A stretch of DNA of 64,000 nt from Exiguobacterium sp018617385 (lineage in GTDB: Bacteria; Bacillota; Bacilli; Exiguobacteriales; Exiguobacteriaceae): contig NZ_JACSKA010000001.1 of the NCBI RefSeq assembly GCF_018617385.1, forward strand, positions 1,178,001 through 1,242,000. The letters run 5' to 3'. Each line of letters begins with the position of its first letter. Position 1 is the first letter of the stretch. The notes beneath the pieces are model-generated. The model ran no database searches. It was not told the origin of the DNA and saw only the letters and a program-made list of their open reading frames with translations. The translations under genes and the position numbers were made by a program. Shown here piece after piece: positions 50,560-59,385 of the stretch.

Positions 50560-51723
50560 ATGGCAAAACGTAAACTGATTGCGACGGCAGCGATGGGAAT
50601 CGAGGCACTCGTTGCAAAAGAAGTAAGAGATTTAGGATACACGTGCGAGGTCGAGAATGGACGGATTTATATCGACGCTGAAATGGAAGACATTCCACGT
50701 TTGAACATGTGGTTACGCACAGCAGACCGGGTCAAGCTCGTCGTTGCCGAGTTCAAGGCGACAACGTTCACAGAATTGTTTGACGGGGTCGTGGCGTTAC
50801 CATGGACCGACCTCATGCCGTGGGACGCGGCGTTCACGGTGGACGGACGCTCGGTCAAATCAAAACTGTTCTCGATTCGTGACTGTCAGAAAATCACGGA
50901 GAAGGCGATTGTTGAAGCGATGCAACGCGGCTATCGTAAGGAAGGTGAATGGTTGCCGAAGTCAGGCGCCAAATTCCCGATCGAAGTCGCTTTATTGAAA
51001 GATGTGGCGACAATCACGATCGACACGTCCGGTCCGCTCCATCGTCGTGGCTACCGTGAGCTTCATTCACAAGCACCACTCAAAGAGACGATGGCTGCAG
51101 CGATGATTCAATTGACGAACTGGCGTCCGGACATGCCGTTTTATGATGTGTTCACAGGTTCTGGGACGCTCGCCATCGAGGCGGCGATGATTGGACGAAA
51201 TATCGCGCCGGGTATCAACCGTGAATACTTCGCTCAAGATTGGACATGCATTCCGAAAAAAGCCTGGTATGCGGCAATCAATGAAGCAAACGAGAAAGCG
51301 GAGTGGGATAAACCGCTAAAAATCTATGGAATCGACCTCGATCCGCGGATGGTCAAACTCGCAAAAGACAATGCGGAACTCGCTGACGTCCGCGATGCGA
51401 TCACGTTCGTCCATAGTGACGCAGCCGCACTGAAGCCGAAAGAAGAGTACGGAGTCATCATCGGTAACCCTCCGTATGGGGAACGACTTCAGTCAGAAGA
51501 AGAGATCATCGACTTGTATGAGCGAATCGGAGAACAATATGCGAAATACCCTGGTTACAGCGTCTACATGTTGACGAGTTATGAAGACTTCGAGAAGGCA
51601 TACGGACGCCCTGCGACGAAGCGTCGGAAGTTGTACAACGGAAATATCGAAACGCAATATTATCAATACTTCGGAAAGCGCCGTCCACGTCCGGACCGTG
51701 ACGAGAAACCGAAATCAGAATAA
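50560..51723 (+). CDS. ypsC: rRNA (guanine-N2) methyltransferase, THUMP domain (YpsC/RlmL-like)
   Basis: 387 residues from ATG 50560, 9 nt after AGAAGGAAGG. A THUMP domain (about residues 45-160) precedes the SAM domain with DVFTGSGTLAIEAAMIGR, IYGIDLDPRMVKLAKDNA and the NPPYGERL catalytic motif for N-methylation of guanine. It is the Gram-positive counterpart of RlmL acting on 23S rRNA. Its place next to rnpB is conserved in Bacillus. Confidence 0.93.
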   Translation: MAKRKLIATAAMGIEALVAKEVRDLGYTCEVENGRIYIDAEMEDIPRLNMWLRTADRVKLVVAEFKATTFTELFDGVVALPWTDLMPWDAAFTVDGRSVKSKLFSIRDCQKITEKAIVEAMQRGYRKEGEWLPKSGAKFPIEVALLKDVATITIDTSGPLHRRGYRELHSQAPLKETMAAAMIQLTNWRPDMPFYDVFTGSGTLAIEAAMIGRNIAPGINREYFAQDWTCIPKKAWYAAINEANEKAEWDKPLKIYGIDLDPRMVKLAKDNAELADVRDAITFVHSDAAALKPKEEYGVIIGNPPYGERLQSEEEIIDLYERIGEQYAKYPGYSVYMLTSYEDFEKAYGRPATKRRKLYNGNIETQYYQYFGKRRPRPDRDEKPKSE

Positions 51724-51730
51724 TGAATCC

Positions 51731-51760
51731 ATGACCGTTCAACTGAGCGGTCATTTTCTG
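51731..51760 (+). terminator. Terminator after ypsC
   Basis: ATGACCG and CGGTCAT arms followed by TTTCTGTTTT. Confidence 0.75.
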
Positions 51761-51842
51761 TTTTATTAGAGCAAACTCACTTGTTTCATCATCCGTGTAA
51801 CAGGTTATACATAACATATGTATAATTAGAGGGGGACAGATG

Positions 51843-52025
51843 ATGGAAAAGTATACCGTCGAATATCAGTTACATGCGAAAGAACAAAACACTCGGACGG
51901 TCGAGGTGGAAATGGACCGTGTGCCGGACTTAAATAATCAAGAAGAACTACATGCGGCTTACCAGATTGTATCTGACGCGATTCGTGAACCGATCACAAG
52001 TTTTGAGATTGTATCTATTACGTGA
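51843..52025 (+). CDS. Small protein of unknown function
   Basis: 60 residues from ATG 51843, 7 nt after GGGGG; the frame's first ATG at 51840 is closer. Acidic, beta start (YTVEYQLHAKEQ) then helix and strand (SFEIVSIT). No family recognised. A TATAAT at 51821-51826 lies just upstream, though its -35 is weak. Confidence 0.55.
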   Translation: MEKYTVEYQLHAKEQNTRTVEVEMDRVPDLNNQEELHAAYQIVSDAIREPITSFEIVSIT

Positions 52026-52048
52026 GCCCGAGGCAGTCGCTTCGGGCT
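52025..52048 (+). terminator. Terminator after the small gene
   Basis: AGCCCGA and TCGGGCT arms with a 10-nt loop, then TTCT. Confidence 0.6.
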
Positions 52049-52076
52049 TTCTACATAATATTGGAGGAGTGAGTAG

Positions 52077-52979
52077 ATGAATATTTTGGTAGTAGGCATA
52101 GGTGACGTGGCAAAAAAAGCGTATCTGCCAGTATATGCTGGATTAAAGGACGTCGATGTGTATCTCGTCTCTAGAGATGAACAAAAGTTACACGAAGTCA
52201 TCTCGACCTATCGATTTAAAGGAGGATATACGGAGCTCGACGCCGTGCCGATGACAGAAATCGATGCCGTCATGATTCATTCGACGACAGCTGTCCATTA
52301 TGAGCAAGCCGAGTATTGTCTGCGGCAAAGGAAGCATGTCTTCATCGACAAACCGATCACGTTCACTCTTGAAGAGACGGAGCGACTCGTCGCACTCGCT
52401 AACGAGAATGGAGTCTATCTCGTCACGGGCTTCAATCGCCGATTTGCGACGGCCACGCAGGCACTCAAACAAATCGAAGAAAAAAATATGGTCTTCATTC
52501 AAAAGAACAGAACGTATAAACCGGCAACGCTCCGCGAATTTGTGATCGAGGATTTCGTGCATGTCGTCGATACGCTCCGTTATTTGACCGATCTTCAGCC
52601 TGTCGAGCGGTTGCGCGTGACACCACGGTTTGAAGGGGATGTGCTGAAACAAGTGATGATTCATTTCATGGCAGGGGGAATCGAAGCAATCGGTTGGATG
52701 AACCGAGACAACGGTTGTACCGAAGAAGTGATGGAGGTCATGTCACCGACCGTGAAGCGGGTCACACGCGATGTGGAGCGGATTACAGACTATGGACGAG
52801 ACGGTGTGAGGGAATGGTCGCTCGACCCGTGGGAGTCCAATTTAAAGCGTCGAGGGTTTATCGACTTGATTGATGACTTTATCAAACTGTTAAATGGGGA
52901 AGCGAACAAGTCAGTTCTAGCTGAGGATAGTTTAGAGACACATCGTCTATGTGAAGAGATTCTTAAAAACGTGCAATGA
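52077..52979 (+). CDS. Gfo/Idh/MocA-family oxidoreductase
   Basis: 300 residues, RBS GGAGGAG. The N-terminal Rossmann fold has VVGIGDVAKKAYLPV; HVFIDKPITFTLEETERLVALANENGVYLVTGFNRRF carries the conserved Lys of the EKP motif (here DKP) and the Gly-Phe-Asn-Arg-Arg stretch. The C-terminal domain has VHVVDTLRYL with the substrate His/Asp. Typical substrates are sugars or inositols, with NAD(P); not determined here. A short, weak hairpin follows. Confidence 0.88.
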   Translation: MNILVVGIGDVAKKAYLPVYAGLKDVDVYLVSRDEQKLHEVISTYRFKGGYTELDAVPMTEIDAVMIHSTTAVHYEQAEYCLRQRKHVFIDKPITFTLEETERLVALANENGVYLVTGFNRRFATATQALKQIEEKNMVFIQKNRTYKPATLREFVIEDFVHVVDTLRYLTDLQPVERLRVTPRFEGDVLKQVMIHFMAGGIEAIGWMNRDNGCTEEVMEVMSPTVKRVTRDVERITDYGRDGVREWSLDPWESNLKRRGFIDLIDDFIKLLNGEANKSVLAEDSLETHRLCEEILKNVQ

Positions 52980-53038
52980 ACCCGCTGTTTCTGTCAGATT
53001 CAGAGCGGGTAAAAACCCGATAAAAGGAGGCGATTTCG

Positions 53039-54457
53039 TTGGATATTCGTGAACTGATTATGCAAATCAATGACTATTTATGGTCGTACCTTCTCATCTT
53101 CGTATTGATTGCAGGAGGTCTTTATTTTACGATTCGGATGGGGTTCGTTCAATTTCGAATGTTACCGGAAATGTTTAAACTTTTATTCGTGAAAGGAATC
53201 AAGCATGAGAAAGGACAGGTCTCATCTTTCCAAGCATTCGCCATCGGAACGGCGGCACGAGTCGGTACGGGGAACATCGCCGGCGTATCGACGGCTATCG
53301 CTTTAGGCGGACCTGGCGCCGTATTTTGGATGTGGCTCATTGCACTGATTGGAGCGGCGTCGGCATTCGTTGAAAGTACCCTTGCCCAGGTGTATAAAGT
53401 GCATGACGGCAAGGCGTGGCGTGGGGGTCCGGCATACTATATTGAGCGCGCTCTCGGTGCACGCTGGTTAGGCATCGTATTTGCCATTTTGATTACGTTC
53501 GCATTCGGTTTTGCCTTCAACTCCGTCCAGGCGAATACAATCGCACTCTCCGTGAATAACGTATTTGAGATCGATACGGTCTGGGTCGGCATCATCTTAT
53601 CCGTTGTCACCGCTATCGTCATCTTCGGTGGGATTCGTTCCATCTCGACCTTATCGGGAATCATTGTACCAATCATGGCGGGCGGTTATATCTTACTAGC
53701 CATTTGGGTCGTCCTTACGAATCTTGATGTCGTGCCACAAGTGTTCTCGGCCATCTTCTCTGAAGGTGTCCTCGGTTTCCAACAGTTGTTCGGTGGAGCG
53801 GTCGGTGCAGCTGTCCTCCAAGGTATTCGACGAGGCCTGTTCTCGAACGAGGCAGGGATGGGGTCTGCCCCGAACGCCGCAGCTACCGCTGAGGTGAGTC
53901 ACCCGGTCAAACAAGGATTGATTCAATCGCTTAGTGTATTTGTGGACACATTGTTCATCTGTACCGCAACGGCGATGATTGTCCTCATCTCAGGTGTCGA
54001 AGGCTCTGAAGCATTCCAAGGGATCGAGCTTGCCCAAGAGGCGCTTCTCGTCGAAATTGGACCGATTGCGACGACGCTCATGACAATCGCCATCTTACTC
54101 TTTGCCTTCAGTTCGATTTTGGCCAATTATTATTATGGGGAGACGAACATCGAGTTCATTTCTGAGAAGAAGCGGTATTTGATTATCTATCGGATTGCCG
54201 TTGTCGGGATGGTCATGTTCGGGTCAGTTCGATCGGCGGGACTTGTCTGGTCGATTGCCGACATCTTTATGGGCTTGATGGCGCTCGTCAACATGTATGC
54301 GATCTTCCGATTGAGTAAAGTCGCCAAGACGCTCCTCGATGACTATATGGTTCAAAAGAAAGAAGGAAGAGACCCGGAATTCTTTAAAGATGGTGTCGAT
54401 CTTCCTGGTAAAGAGCACATCGAAGCGTGGGAAACGAAAAAAGAAGAAATTAGTTAA
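53039..54457 (+). CDS. Sodium:alanine symporter (AGCS family, AlsT-like)
   Basis: 472 residues from TTG 53039, with AAAGGAGG 7-8 nt upstream. About eleven membrane segments, with SFQAFAIGTAARVGTGNIAGVSTAIALGGPGAVFWMW (the AGCS signature) and NEAGMGSAPNAAATAEVSHPVKQG. It imports alanine or glycine with Na+. The C-terminus is charged (EAWETKKEEIS). A small terminator-like hairpin follows. Confidence 0.92.
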   Translation: MDIRELIMQINDYLWSYLLIFVLIAGGLYFTIRMGFVQFRMLPEMFKLLFVKGIKHEKGQVSSFQAFAIGTAARVGTGNIAGVSTAIALGGPGAVFWMWLIALIGAASAFVESTLAQVYKVHDGKAWRGGPAYYIERALGARWLGIVFAILITFAFGFAFNSVQANTIALSVNNVFEIDTVWVGIILSVVTAIVIFGGIRSISTLSGIIVPIMAGGYILLAIWVVLTNLDVVPQVFSAIFSEGVLGFQQLFGGAVGAAVLQGIRRGLFSNEAGMGSAPNAAATAEVSHPVKQGLIQSLSVFVDTLFICTATAMIVLISGVEGSEAFQGIELAQEALLVEIGPIATTLMTIAILLFAFSSILANYYYGETNIEFISEKKRYLIIYRIAVVGMVMFGSVRSAGLVWSIADIFMGLMALVNMYAIFRLSKVAKTLLDDYMVQKKEGRDPEFFKDGVDLPGKEHIEAWETKKEEIS

Positions 54458-54472
54458 AGGATTATCATTGGG

Positions 54473-54497
54473 ACGCCCCTGGCATCAGGGGTTTCCT
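54473..54497 (+). terminator. Short hairpin after the symporter
   Basis: GCCCCT and AGGGGT arms with a GGCATC loop and TTCCTCTT. The stem is short, so the call is moderate. Confidence 0.5.
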
Positions 54498-54562
54498 CTT
54501 CATTTTAAATTATTTATTTCAAATACCGCTATTATTTTATTAAAAGAAAGTAGAGAGTATCG

Positions 54563-55384
54563 ATGAAACAAGTATTTTTGACAGTCGTCAAGCGATTTTT
54601 TACGGAACGATTTTTTGATCAAGCGGCCATGTTGGCTTATTATTTCATTCTATCCACGTTCCCGTTCCTATTATTCGTATTAGGGATTGTCGGATTTTTG
54701 CCGTTTACGAGTGGCGATGTGATTCAAGCATTATCACTCATTATGCCGGAAGCGAGTTACAAGCTATTAGAAGGAAACATTGAAGCCGTATTCGACAACT
54801 CCAAATTAAAATTGGCATCATTCAGTATCTTACCGGCACTCTGGATCTCATCGATGGCCGTTCAATCTCTTGTTCGAGCATTGAACGATGCCTACCGGGC
54901 CGTTCGCAATAAAGCCTTCTGGAGGGGTGTCTTACAGGATATCGCCATCACTTTGGCGCTGATGTTTGTGTTGCCGTTCTCATTACTCGTTCCTGTGATC
55001 GAAACGGCACTTCGGGAAATCTCTTCATATGTGTTGTTCATCGATGAGATTGTCACGACGTATGCGCAGATCTGGTTTTACTTCAGATGGATCATCGGAA
55101 CAAGTCTTCTATTCACTGTATTCGTATTTGTATATAAGTGGTTACCAAGTGTGTCCGGAACGTTTAAAGATAGTTGGGCCGGAGCCGCTTTTGCGACAGT
55201 CGGGATACTGCTTGTTTCGAATGTGTTTAGTTATTATTCACAATTTGCAAACTATGAACAGTTTTACGGTCAACTCGGTGCGTTCATCGTCTTGTTGATT
55301 TGGTTCTATCTTGCTGCCTCTGTCATCTTGCTTGGAGGGCTGTTGAATGCGACGTTAATTGAGAGGAAAGAAAAACTTCGTTAG
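54563..55384 (+). CDS. YihY/BrkB family membrane protein
   Basis: 273 residues, six membrane segments with the N-terminal TERFFDQAAMLAYYFILSTFPFLLFVLG, the family's start. RALNDAYRAV and PLVIETALR-like parts follow. Originally called ribonuclease BN in error, the family is an uncharacterised transporter-like group. RBS weak (AGAGAG). Two small membrane-protein genes follow on the same strand. Confidence 0.88.
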   Translation: MKQVFLTVVKRFFTERFFDQAAMLAYYFILSTFPFLLFVLGIVGFLPFTSGDVIQALSLIMPEASYKLLEGNIEAVFDNSKLKLASFSILPALWISSMAVQSLVRALNDAYRAVRNKAFWRGVLQDIAITLALMFVLPFSLLVPVIETALREISSYVLFIDEIVTTYAQIWFYFRWIIGTSLLFTVFVFVYKWLPSVSGTFKDSWAGAAFATVGILLVSNVFSYYSQFANYEQFYGQLGAFIVLLIWFYLAASVILLGGLLNATLIERKEKLR

Positions 55385-55463
55385 ACGTGTAATTGCTAGT
55401 TATCATTCGAAAGAATAGGGAATGGTAACGTAAGGTCACATCATCTAAGCGGAGGTGGGAAAC

Positions 55464-56018
55464 ATGGATATGCAACGGCTCGTACACAATCGTCGTTTCA
55501 TCGATCAATCATTGTTTTACCTCGCCTTACATCTGTGGAAATGGATCCTACTGTTACCTGTCTTGTTCTATTTAGACGTCTCGTTCCGCCATTCGCCATT
55601 CTCTGAGTACTTGATTGTCAGTATCATCTTGTATCTCATGTTTCGTGTAATTCAGTATGTGATAGCCAGTCGGGCATCTCTCATGGAATTAGTAGAGTTC
55701 GGTTACGGATTGCTATCACTTGTTCTCGTCTTCTCGTTCATGATGGAAATCGGTGCGCCACCGATTGCTGTCGCTATAGTAGGTGCAGCATACTTGAGTC
55801 ATCCGATGCTTTCTCTACATCACTATCAAAACTTCTCAGAACGAAAATGGTTGAACAAGCAGTTTCAATTATTTAGCCCGATGCTTCGACAAGGTGAGGT
55901 GCCGGTTCACGTCCTCGTGTTGACGGAAGATGAAATAGTGATTACTGTAGAAAGTGGAAAAGAGTTTACGTACCGTCATATTTACTGGGGCGGTTTTTAT
56001 GTAGAAAATCCTTCCTAA
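55464..56018 (+). CDS. Integral membrane protein, unknown
   Basis: 184 residues from ATG 55464, RBS GGAGGTGGG. About four to five hydrophobic segments cover the first 130 residues, then a soluble tail of 50 residues (VPVHVLVLTEDEIVITVESGKEF). No family recognised. It ends 15 nt before another small membrane gene and may be in one transcript with it. Confidence 0.65.
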   Translation: MDMQRLVHNRRFIDQSLFYLALHLWKWILLLPVLFYLDVSFRHSPFSEYLIVSIILYLMFRVIQYVIASRASLMELVEFGYGLLSLVLVFSFMMEIGAPPIAVAIVGAAYLSHPMLSLHHYQNFSERKWLNKQFQLFSPMLRQGEVPVHVLVLTEDEIVITVESGKEFTYRHIYWGGFYVENPS

Positions 56019-56033
56019 AAGGTGGTTACTCAG

Positions 56034-56339
56034 TTGTTTAGTGGATTTGATAATGTGATTGTTATCGTATTCTGGATTGCGACTTTTATCGCTTTCTTTA
56101 AAGGCGCCTATGATATGTGGCGTGAATACCGGACGTCGAAAGAAAAATCAGTATTGTACTTTTTGATCGTACTGGTTATCACATGGTTTTGGTTCAATCC
56201 ATACGAATTGGTCGCACTGCATCCGTTCGTATTGATGGCGTACTATTGGAATCGAAATCGGTGGATGCGGAATGCGATGCTCGTGTTGGTTCTCGTACCG
56301 TTCGTGATTCGTGTTTGGTTAATTGCAGCATCGATGTAA
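56034..56339 (+). CDS. Small membrane protein, unknown
   Basis: 101 residues from TTG 56034, 8 nt after AAAGGTGG; the frame's GTG 56022 has no RBS. Three to four hydrophobic segments rich in Trp, Tyr and Phe (IVFWIATFIAFF, VLYFLIVLVITWFWF), and a loop NRNRWMRN. No family recognised. Confidence 0.6.
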   Translation: MFSGFDNVIVIVFWIATFIAFFKGAYDMWREYRTSKEKSVLYFLIVLVITWFWFNPYELVALHPFVLMAYYWNRNRWMRNAMLVLVLVPFVIRVWLIAASM

Positions 56340-56342
56340 AGC

Positions 56343-56377
56343 AAAAACTCGGTCCCTTGATCAGGAACCGAGTTTTT
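56343..56377. terminator. Bidirectional terminator
   Basis: AAAAACTCGGTCC and GGAACCGAGTTTTT arms, a strong hairpin between the convergent small membrane gene and putP2. Confidence 0.85.
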
Positions 56378-56387
56378 GTGTGAATCG

Positions 56388-57869
56388 TTACTCTTTTTTC
56401 GCAGCTGCCAATTCAGCTTCCATTTCACCGAATTCACGGTTGATGCGTTTTTGTTCTTTCTGGCTAGTGAAGTTGCTGACAAGTACGATTGCCAACATAC
56501 TTAGGAAGAAGCCAGGGACCATCTCATAAAGGACTGTCGAAAGTCCAGTGACGATCCAGAGAATGACGGTGATGGCACCGACGAGGATACCAGCGAGGGC
56601 ACCTTGACGTGTCATCTTGCTCCAGTAAAGTGACAAGAGGATAGCTGGTCCAAATGCAGAACCGAATCCTGCCCATGCATATCCGACGAGTGTGAGGATT
56701 GTGCTTGATGGGTTAAGTGACATGAGCGTCGCTACAAAACCGACGAGCAAGACACCAACACGCCCGGCAAGGACCATCGTCTTCTCACTTGCATCTTTAT
56801 TGAAGAACTTACGATAGAAGTCTTCTGTCAACGCAGATGACGTAACGAGCAACTGTGATGATACGGTAGACATGACGGCTGCAAGAATTGCGGCTAACAA
56901 GAATCCAGTGATGAACGGGTGGAACAAGACTTCAGAGAATCGAATGAAGACTGTTTCCGGGTCCCCGAGTGGATTTCCTTGTCCGCGGAAATACGCGATT
57001 CCGACGAAACCAGTCATGACTGCACCGATGATTGACACGGTCATCCAGCTCATCCCGATTCGACGAGCCGTTTTCAATGATTTCACATCACGGATTGCCA
57101 TGAAGCGAACAATGATGTGTGGTTGACCGAAGTAACCAAGTCCCCATGCAAGAAGACCGATGATCCCAAGTGTTGACGTCCCTTTGAAGACATCAAACAA
57201 ATCAGCATTGATTGTCGTCGCAGAGTTGACAGCAGTGTCTACTCCGCCGATATCTGTTAAAGCGACAAGTGGTACAAGTACGAGTGCCAAGAACATGATG
57301 ACACCTTGTGCAAAGTCCGTCCAACTTACTGCCGTGAACCCACCGAAGAGGGTGTACAAGATCACGACACTAATTGTGACGATAACACCTGTCTGATAGT
57401 TTAATCCGAATGAGCTTTCAAACAACTTCCCGCCAGATACCAGTCCGGCTGACGTATAGAACGTGAAGAAGATGATGATGACGGATGCAGATAGGATCCG
57501 TAGCCAGTTCGAGTGATCTCGGAACCGATTCTCTAAGAAGTCTGGAATCGTAATCGAATCGTTCGCCATCTCTGTGAAGACGCGAAGTCGTGGAGCAACT
57601 AACAAGTAGTTCAAGTAAGCTCCGATGACCAATCCAACGGCTAACCAAATTGCTGATAGTCCAGTTGCATACATTGCACCCGGTAACCCCATTAACATCC
57701 AACCACTCATATCCGAAGCTCCGGCTGACATGGCTGTAACGCCTGGCCCCATTTTACGGCCACCTAACATATAATCTGATGAATCGGTCGTTCGCTTATA
57801 CGCAACGTATCCGATAAGAAGCATCATCACGAGATAAAGCGCGATGGATACCCATTCTTGCCATAGCAT
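56388..57869 (-). CDS. putP: Sodium/proline symporter, second copy (SSS family)
   Basis: 493 residues with RBS AGGAGG. Same motifs as the 13308-14795 copy: LGGRKMGPGVTAMSAGASDMSGWMLMGLPGA and GLGYFGQPHIIVRFMAI. Twelve to thirteen membrane segments. In Bacillales two PutP-type transporters often divide duties, one for osmoprotectant proline uptake and one for catabolism. This copy has no cre site seen but carries a 7-bp palindrome and CodY-like motifs upstream, so it is likely regulated differently. Confidence 0.93.
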   Translation of the reverse strand: MLWQEWVSIALYLVMMLLIGYVAYKRTTDSSDYMLGGRKMGPGVTAMSAGASDMSGWMLMGLPGAMYATGLSAIWLAVGLVIGAYLNYLLVAPRLRVFTEMANDSITIPDFLENRFRDHSNWLRILSASVIIIFFTFYTSAGLVSGGKLFESSFGLNYQTGVIVTISVVILYTLFGGFTAVSWTDFAQGVIMFLALVLVPLVALTDIGGVDTAVNSATTINADLFDVFKGTSTLGIIGLLAWGLGYFGQPHIIVRFMAIRDVKSLKTARRIGMSWMTVSIIGAVMTGFVGIAYFRGQGNPLGDPETVFIRFSEVLFHPFITGFLLAAILAAVMSTVSSQLLVTSSALTEDFYRKFFNKDASEKTMVLAGRVGVLLVGFVATLMSLNPSSTILTLVGYAWAGFGSAFGPAILLSLYWSKMTRQGALAGILVGAITVILWIVTGLSTVLYEMVPGFFLSMLAIVLVSNFTSQKEQKRINREFGEMEAELAAAKKE

Positions 57870-57921
57870 TGAATAACCTCCTATTAAGTTAAAAGATCTA
57901 TTTGATCAACTCGTTCGCGAT

Positions 57922-57940
57922 TGTGTGAAGACATCACACA
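57922..57940. promoter_or_regulatory. Perfect palindrome upstream of putP2
   Basis: TGTGTGA-AGACA-TCACACA, 7-bp arms with a 5-nt spacer, 53 nt before the putP2 start. Likely operator for an unknown factor. Confidence 0.55.
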
Positions 57941-58086
57941 GTTAAAAACAAAAGTTGAAAATGCGAACTTGTGCTTTACCTTACAGAACCTTCGAAATGA
58001 TTGCAAACTGACACTTTTTCATAAAAACGGCTCTAAAGCCTATCGTACCAACGGATGAAGGCTAAAATTTTCAATTAAAAAGTTTA

Positions 58087-58101
58087 AATATTCTGAATAT
58101 T
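58087..58101. promoter_or_regulatory. CodY-like box
   Basis: AATATTCTGAATATT, 13 of 15 against AATTTTCWGAAAATT, itself a palindrome. A second 13 of 15 match lies at 58152-58166. Short A/T-rich motifs occur by chance, so the call is tentative. Confidence 0.4.
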
Positions 58102-58186
58102 TGAAATGCTGAGGACTTTTCTGTGTAACACGAATGTAATATTTATGGGAAAATTTTCAGAAAACATATTTTTTATCAATAGAAAA

Positions 58187-58206
58187 AGAGCATCTTTAAA
58201 TGCTCT
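58187..58206 (-). terminator. Terminator after dacA
   Basis: AGAGCAT and ATGCTCT arms, followed on the minus strand by TTTTTCTATT. Confidence 0.7.
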
Positions 58207-58214
58207 TCAGTTCC

Positions 58215-59225
58215 TTATTTGAATGCTTTTTCTTCAACGAGTCGCATCGTCGGGAACGTTTGTCCAGACTTCGCCTGCATCGTAACCAAGATATATGTTT
58301 CGCTATTATGTTTCATGATGAATACCATCGTATATCCGGATTCGTCCGTATAACCCGTCTTCGTGGCGGTCACGAACTTCGAGTAATTGACACTTCGTTC
58401 ATTGACGGATGAACCGAGGTGATACCACCAACGACGCTTGCCGTTACCGTCTTTATCTTTGAATTCGGCTTTAAATTCATAAGTCCCGGCAATTTCAATC
58501 AACTCCGGGTATGTACTGAATGCGAAGGCGATTTTAGCCATGTCGTTCGCCGTCGTATAATGATTCGGATCCGAGTAGCCATGGGCATTTACGAAGTTCG
58601 TTCCAGTCAATCCTAAAACCTTTGCTCGGTCATTCATCAATTGAACGAATGCATTTGTCGACCCGCTCGTGTATTCTGCAAGGCTGTTCGCAGCATCGTT
58701 TCCAGATTCGAGTAGCGTGGCGTAAAGCGCTTGCCGGACTGTCAATGTATCTCCGATGGCAAGATGTGCGATGTGGCTGTCCCATGGAATGTCGAGTGTC
58801 GACTGTTGGATCGTGATGATCGGCTGGTCGAGCTCATTCGCTGCAGATGCCTTTTCATAGGCGAGAAGTGCTGTCATCAATTTGGTCGTACTGGCTGGAA
58901 ATACACGGTCATTGGCATTTTTATCGATTAATATCTCTTGGTTGGTCACATTGACGAAGGTCAACGCGCCGACAGGGATTTCTTCATTTGAAAGCAATGT
59001 CGCCTCACTCGGCCGCCATGAACCCATATCGATCTCCGGAAAAACCGGGCCTTGCTTCATCGGTTCGACCTTTGGCGTGGAAGCCTCTGCTGGTGTCATT
59101 GCCTCTTTATCTTGTTTAAATCCGACCAACGTCGGGATCAGTGCGATGATTCCGAGCAACACGACTGCGGCAATCATTCTTCGCATGATGTACGTTCTTC
59201 TTCGGTGTCTCCTTCTACGGGTCAA
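58215..59225 (-). CDS. D-alanyl-D-alanine carboxypeptidase (low-molecular-weight PBP)
   Basis: 336 residues. PBP motifs: SxxK in ASTTKLMT (Ser112), SGN in LLESGNDAAN and KTG in TATKTGYT. An Arg-rich N-terminal tail precedes a single anchor helix (about residues 17-37). It trims the terminal D-Ala from peptidoglycan side chains outside the membrane. Start: TTG 59225, 8 nt after GGAGG, is better spaced than TTG 59228 (5 nt). The C-terminal PBP5 tail domain is missing or short. Confidence 0.92.
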   Translation of the reverse strand: MTRRRRHRRRTYIMRRMIAAVVLLGIIALIPTLVGFKQDKEAMTPAEASTPKVEPMKQGPVFPEIDMGSWRPSEATLLSNEEIPVGALTFVNVTNQEILIDKNANDRVFPASTTKLMTALLAYEKASAANELDQPIITIQQSTLDIPWDSHIAHLAIGDTLTVRQALYATLLESGNDAANSLAEYTSGSTNAFVQLMNDRAKVLGLTGTNFVNAHGYSDPNHYTTANDMAKIAFAFSTYPELIEIAGTYEFKAEFKDKDGNGKRRWWYHLGSSVNERSVNYSKFVTATKTGYTDESGYTMVFIMKHNSETYILVTMQAKSGQTFPTMRLVEEKAFK

Positions 59226-59385
59226 CAAAAGTCCCTCCTTTTTTGGTTACTCTATAAACATAATAGAAAACGCTTATTTTTTTCGCTGATAAAATAAAGA
59301 ACTAGGTCAATGATTGATCGGCGGTGAAAGAATTGTGTTTCGGGTATAAGGGTAAAGATGTCACTTTTTGAGAGGAGAATGCGTC

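Larger units (their letters stand above)
57870..58186. other. 317-base gap between putP2 and dacA, with possible operators
   Basis: No gene is seen. A perfect palindrome TGTGTGA-AGACA-TCACACA lies at 57922-57940. Two near-matches to the CodY box AATTTTCWGAAAATT are present: AATATTCTGAATATT (58087-58101) and AATTTTCAGAAAACA (58152-58166), each with two mismatches. The rest is A/T-rich. Confidence 0.5.

Noticed and set aside
52980..53011. ACCCGCT/AGCGGGT hairpin before the alanine symporter
   Set aside because: The loop is long and no T tract follows, so I do not call it a terminator; it might be an attenuator or just chance.
59262..59280. cre-like AGAAAACGCTTATT upstream of dacA
   Set aside because: At least two key positions fail the cre consensus, including the 3' CA; too weak to call.
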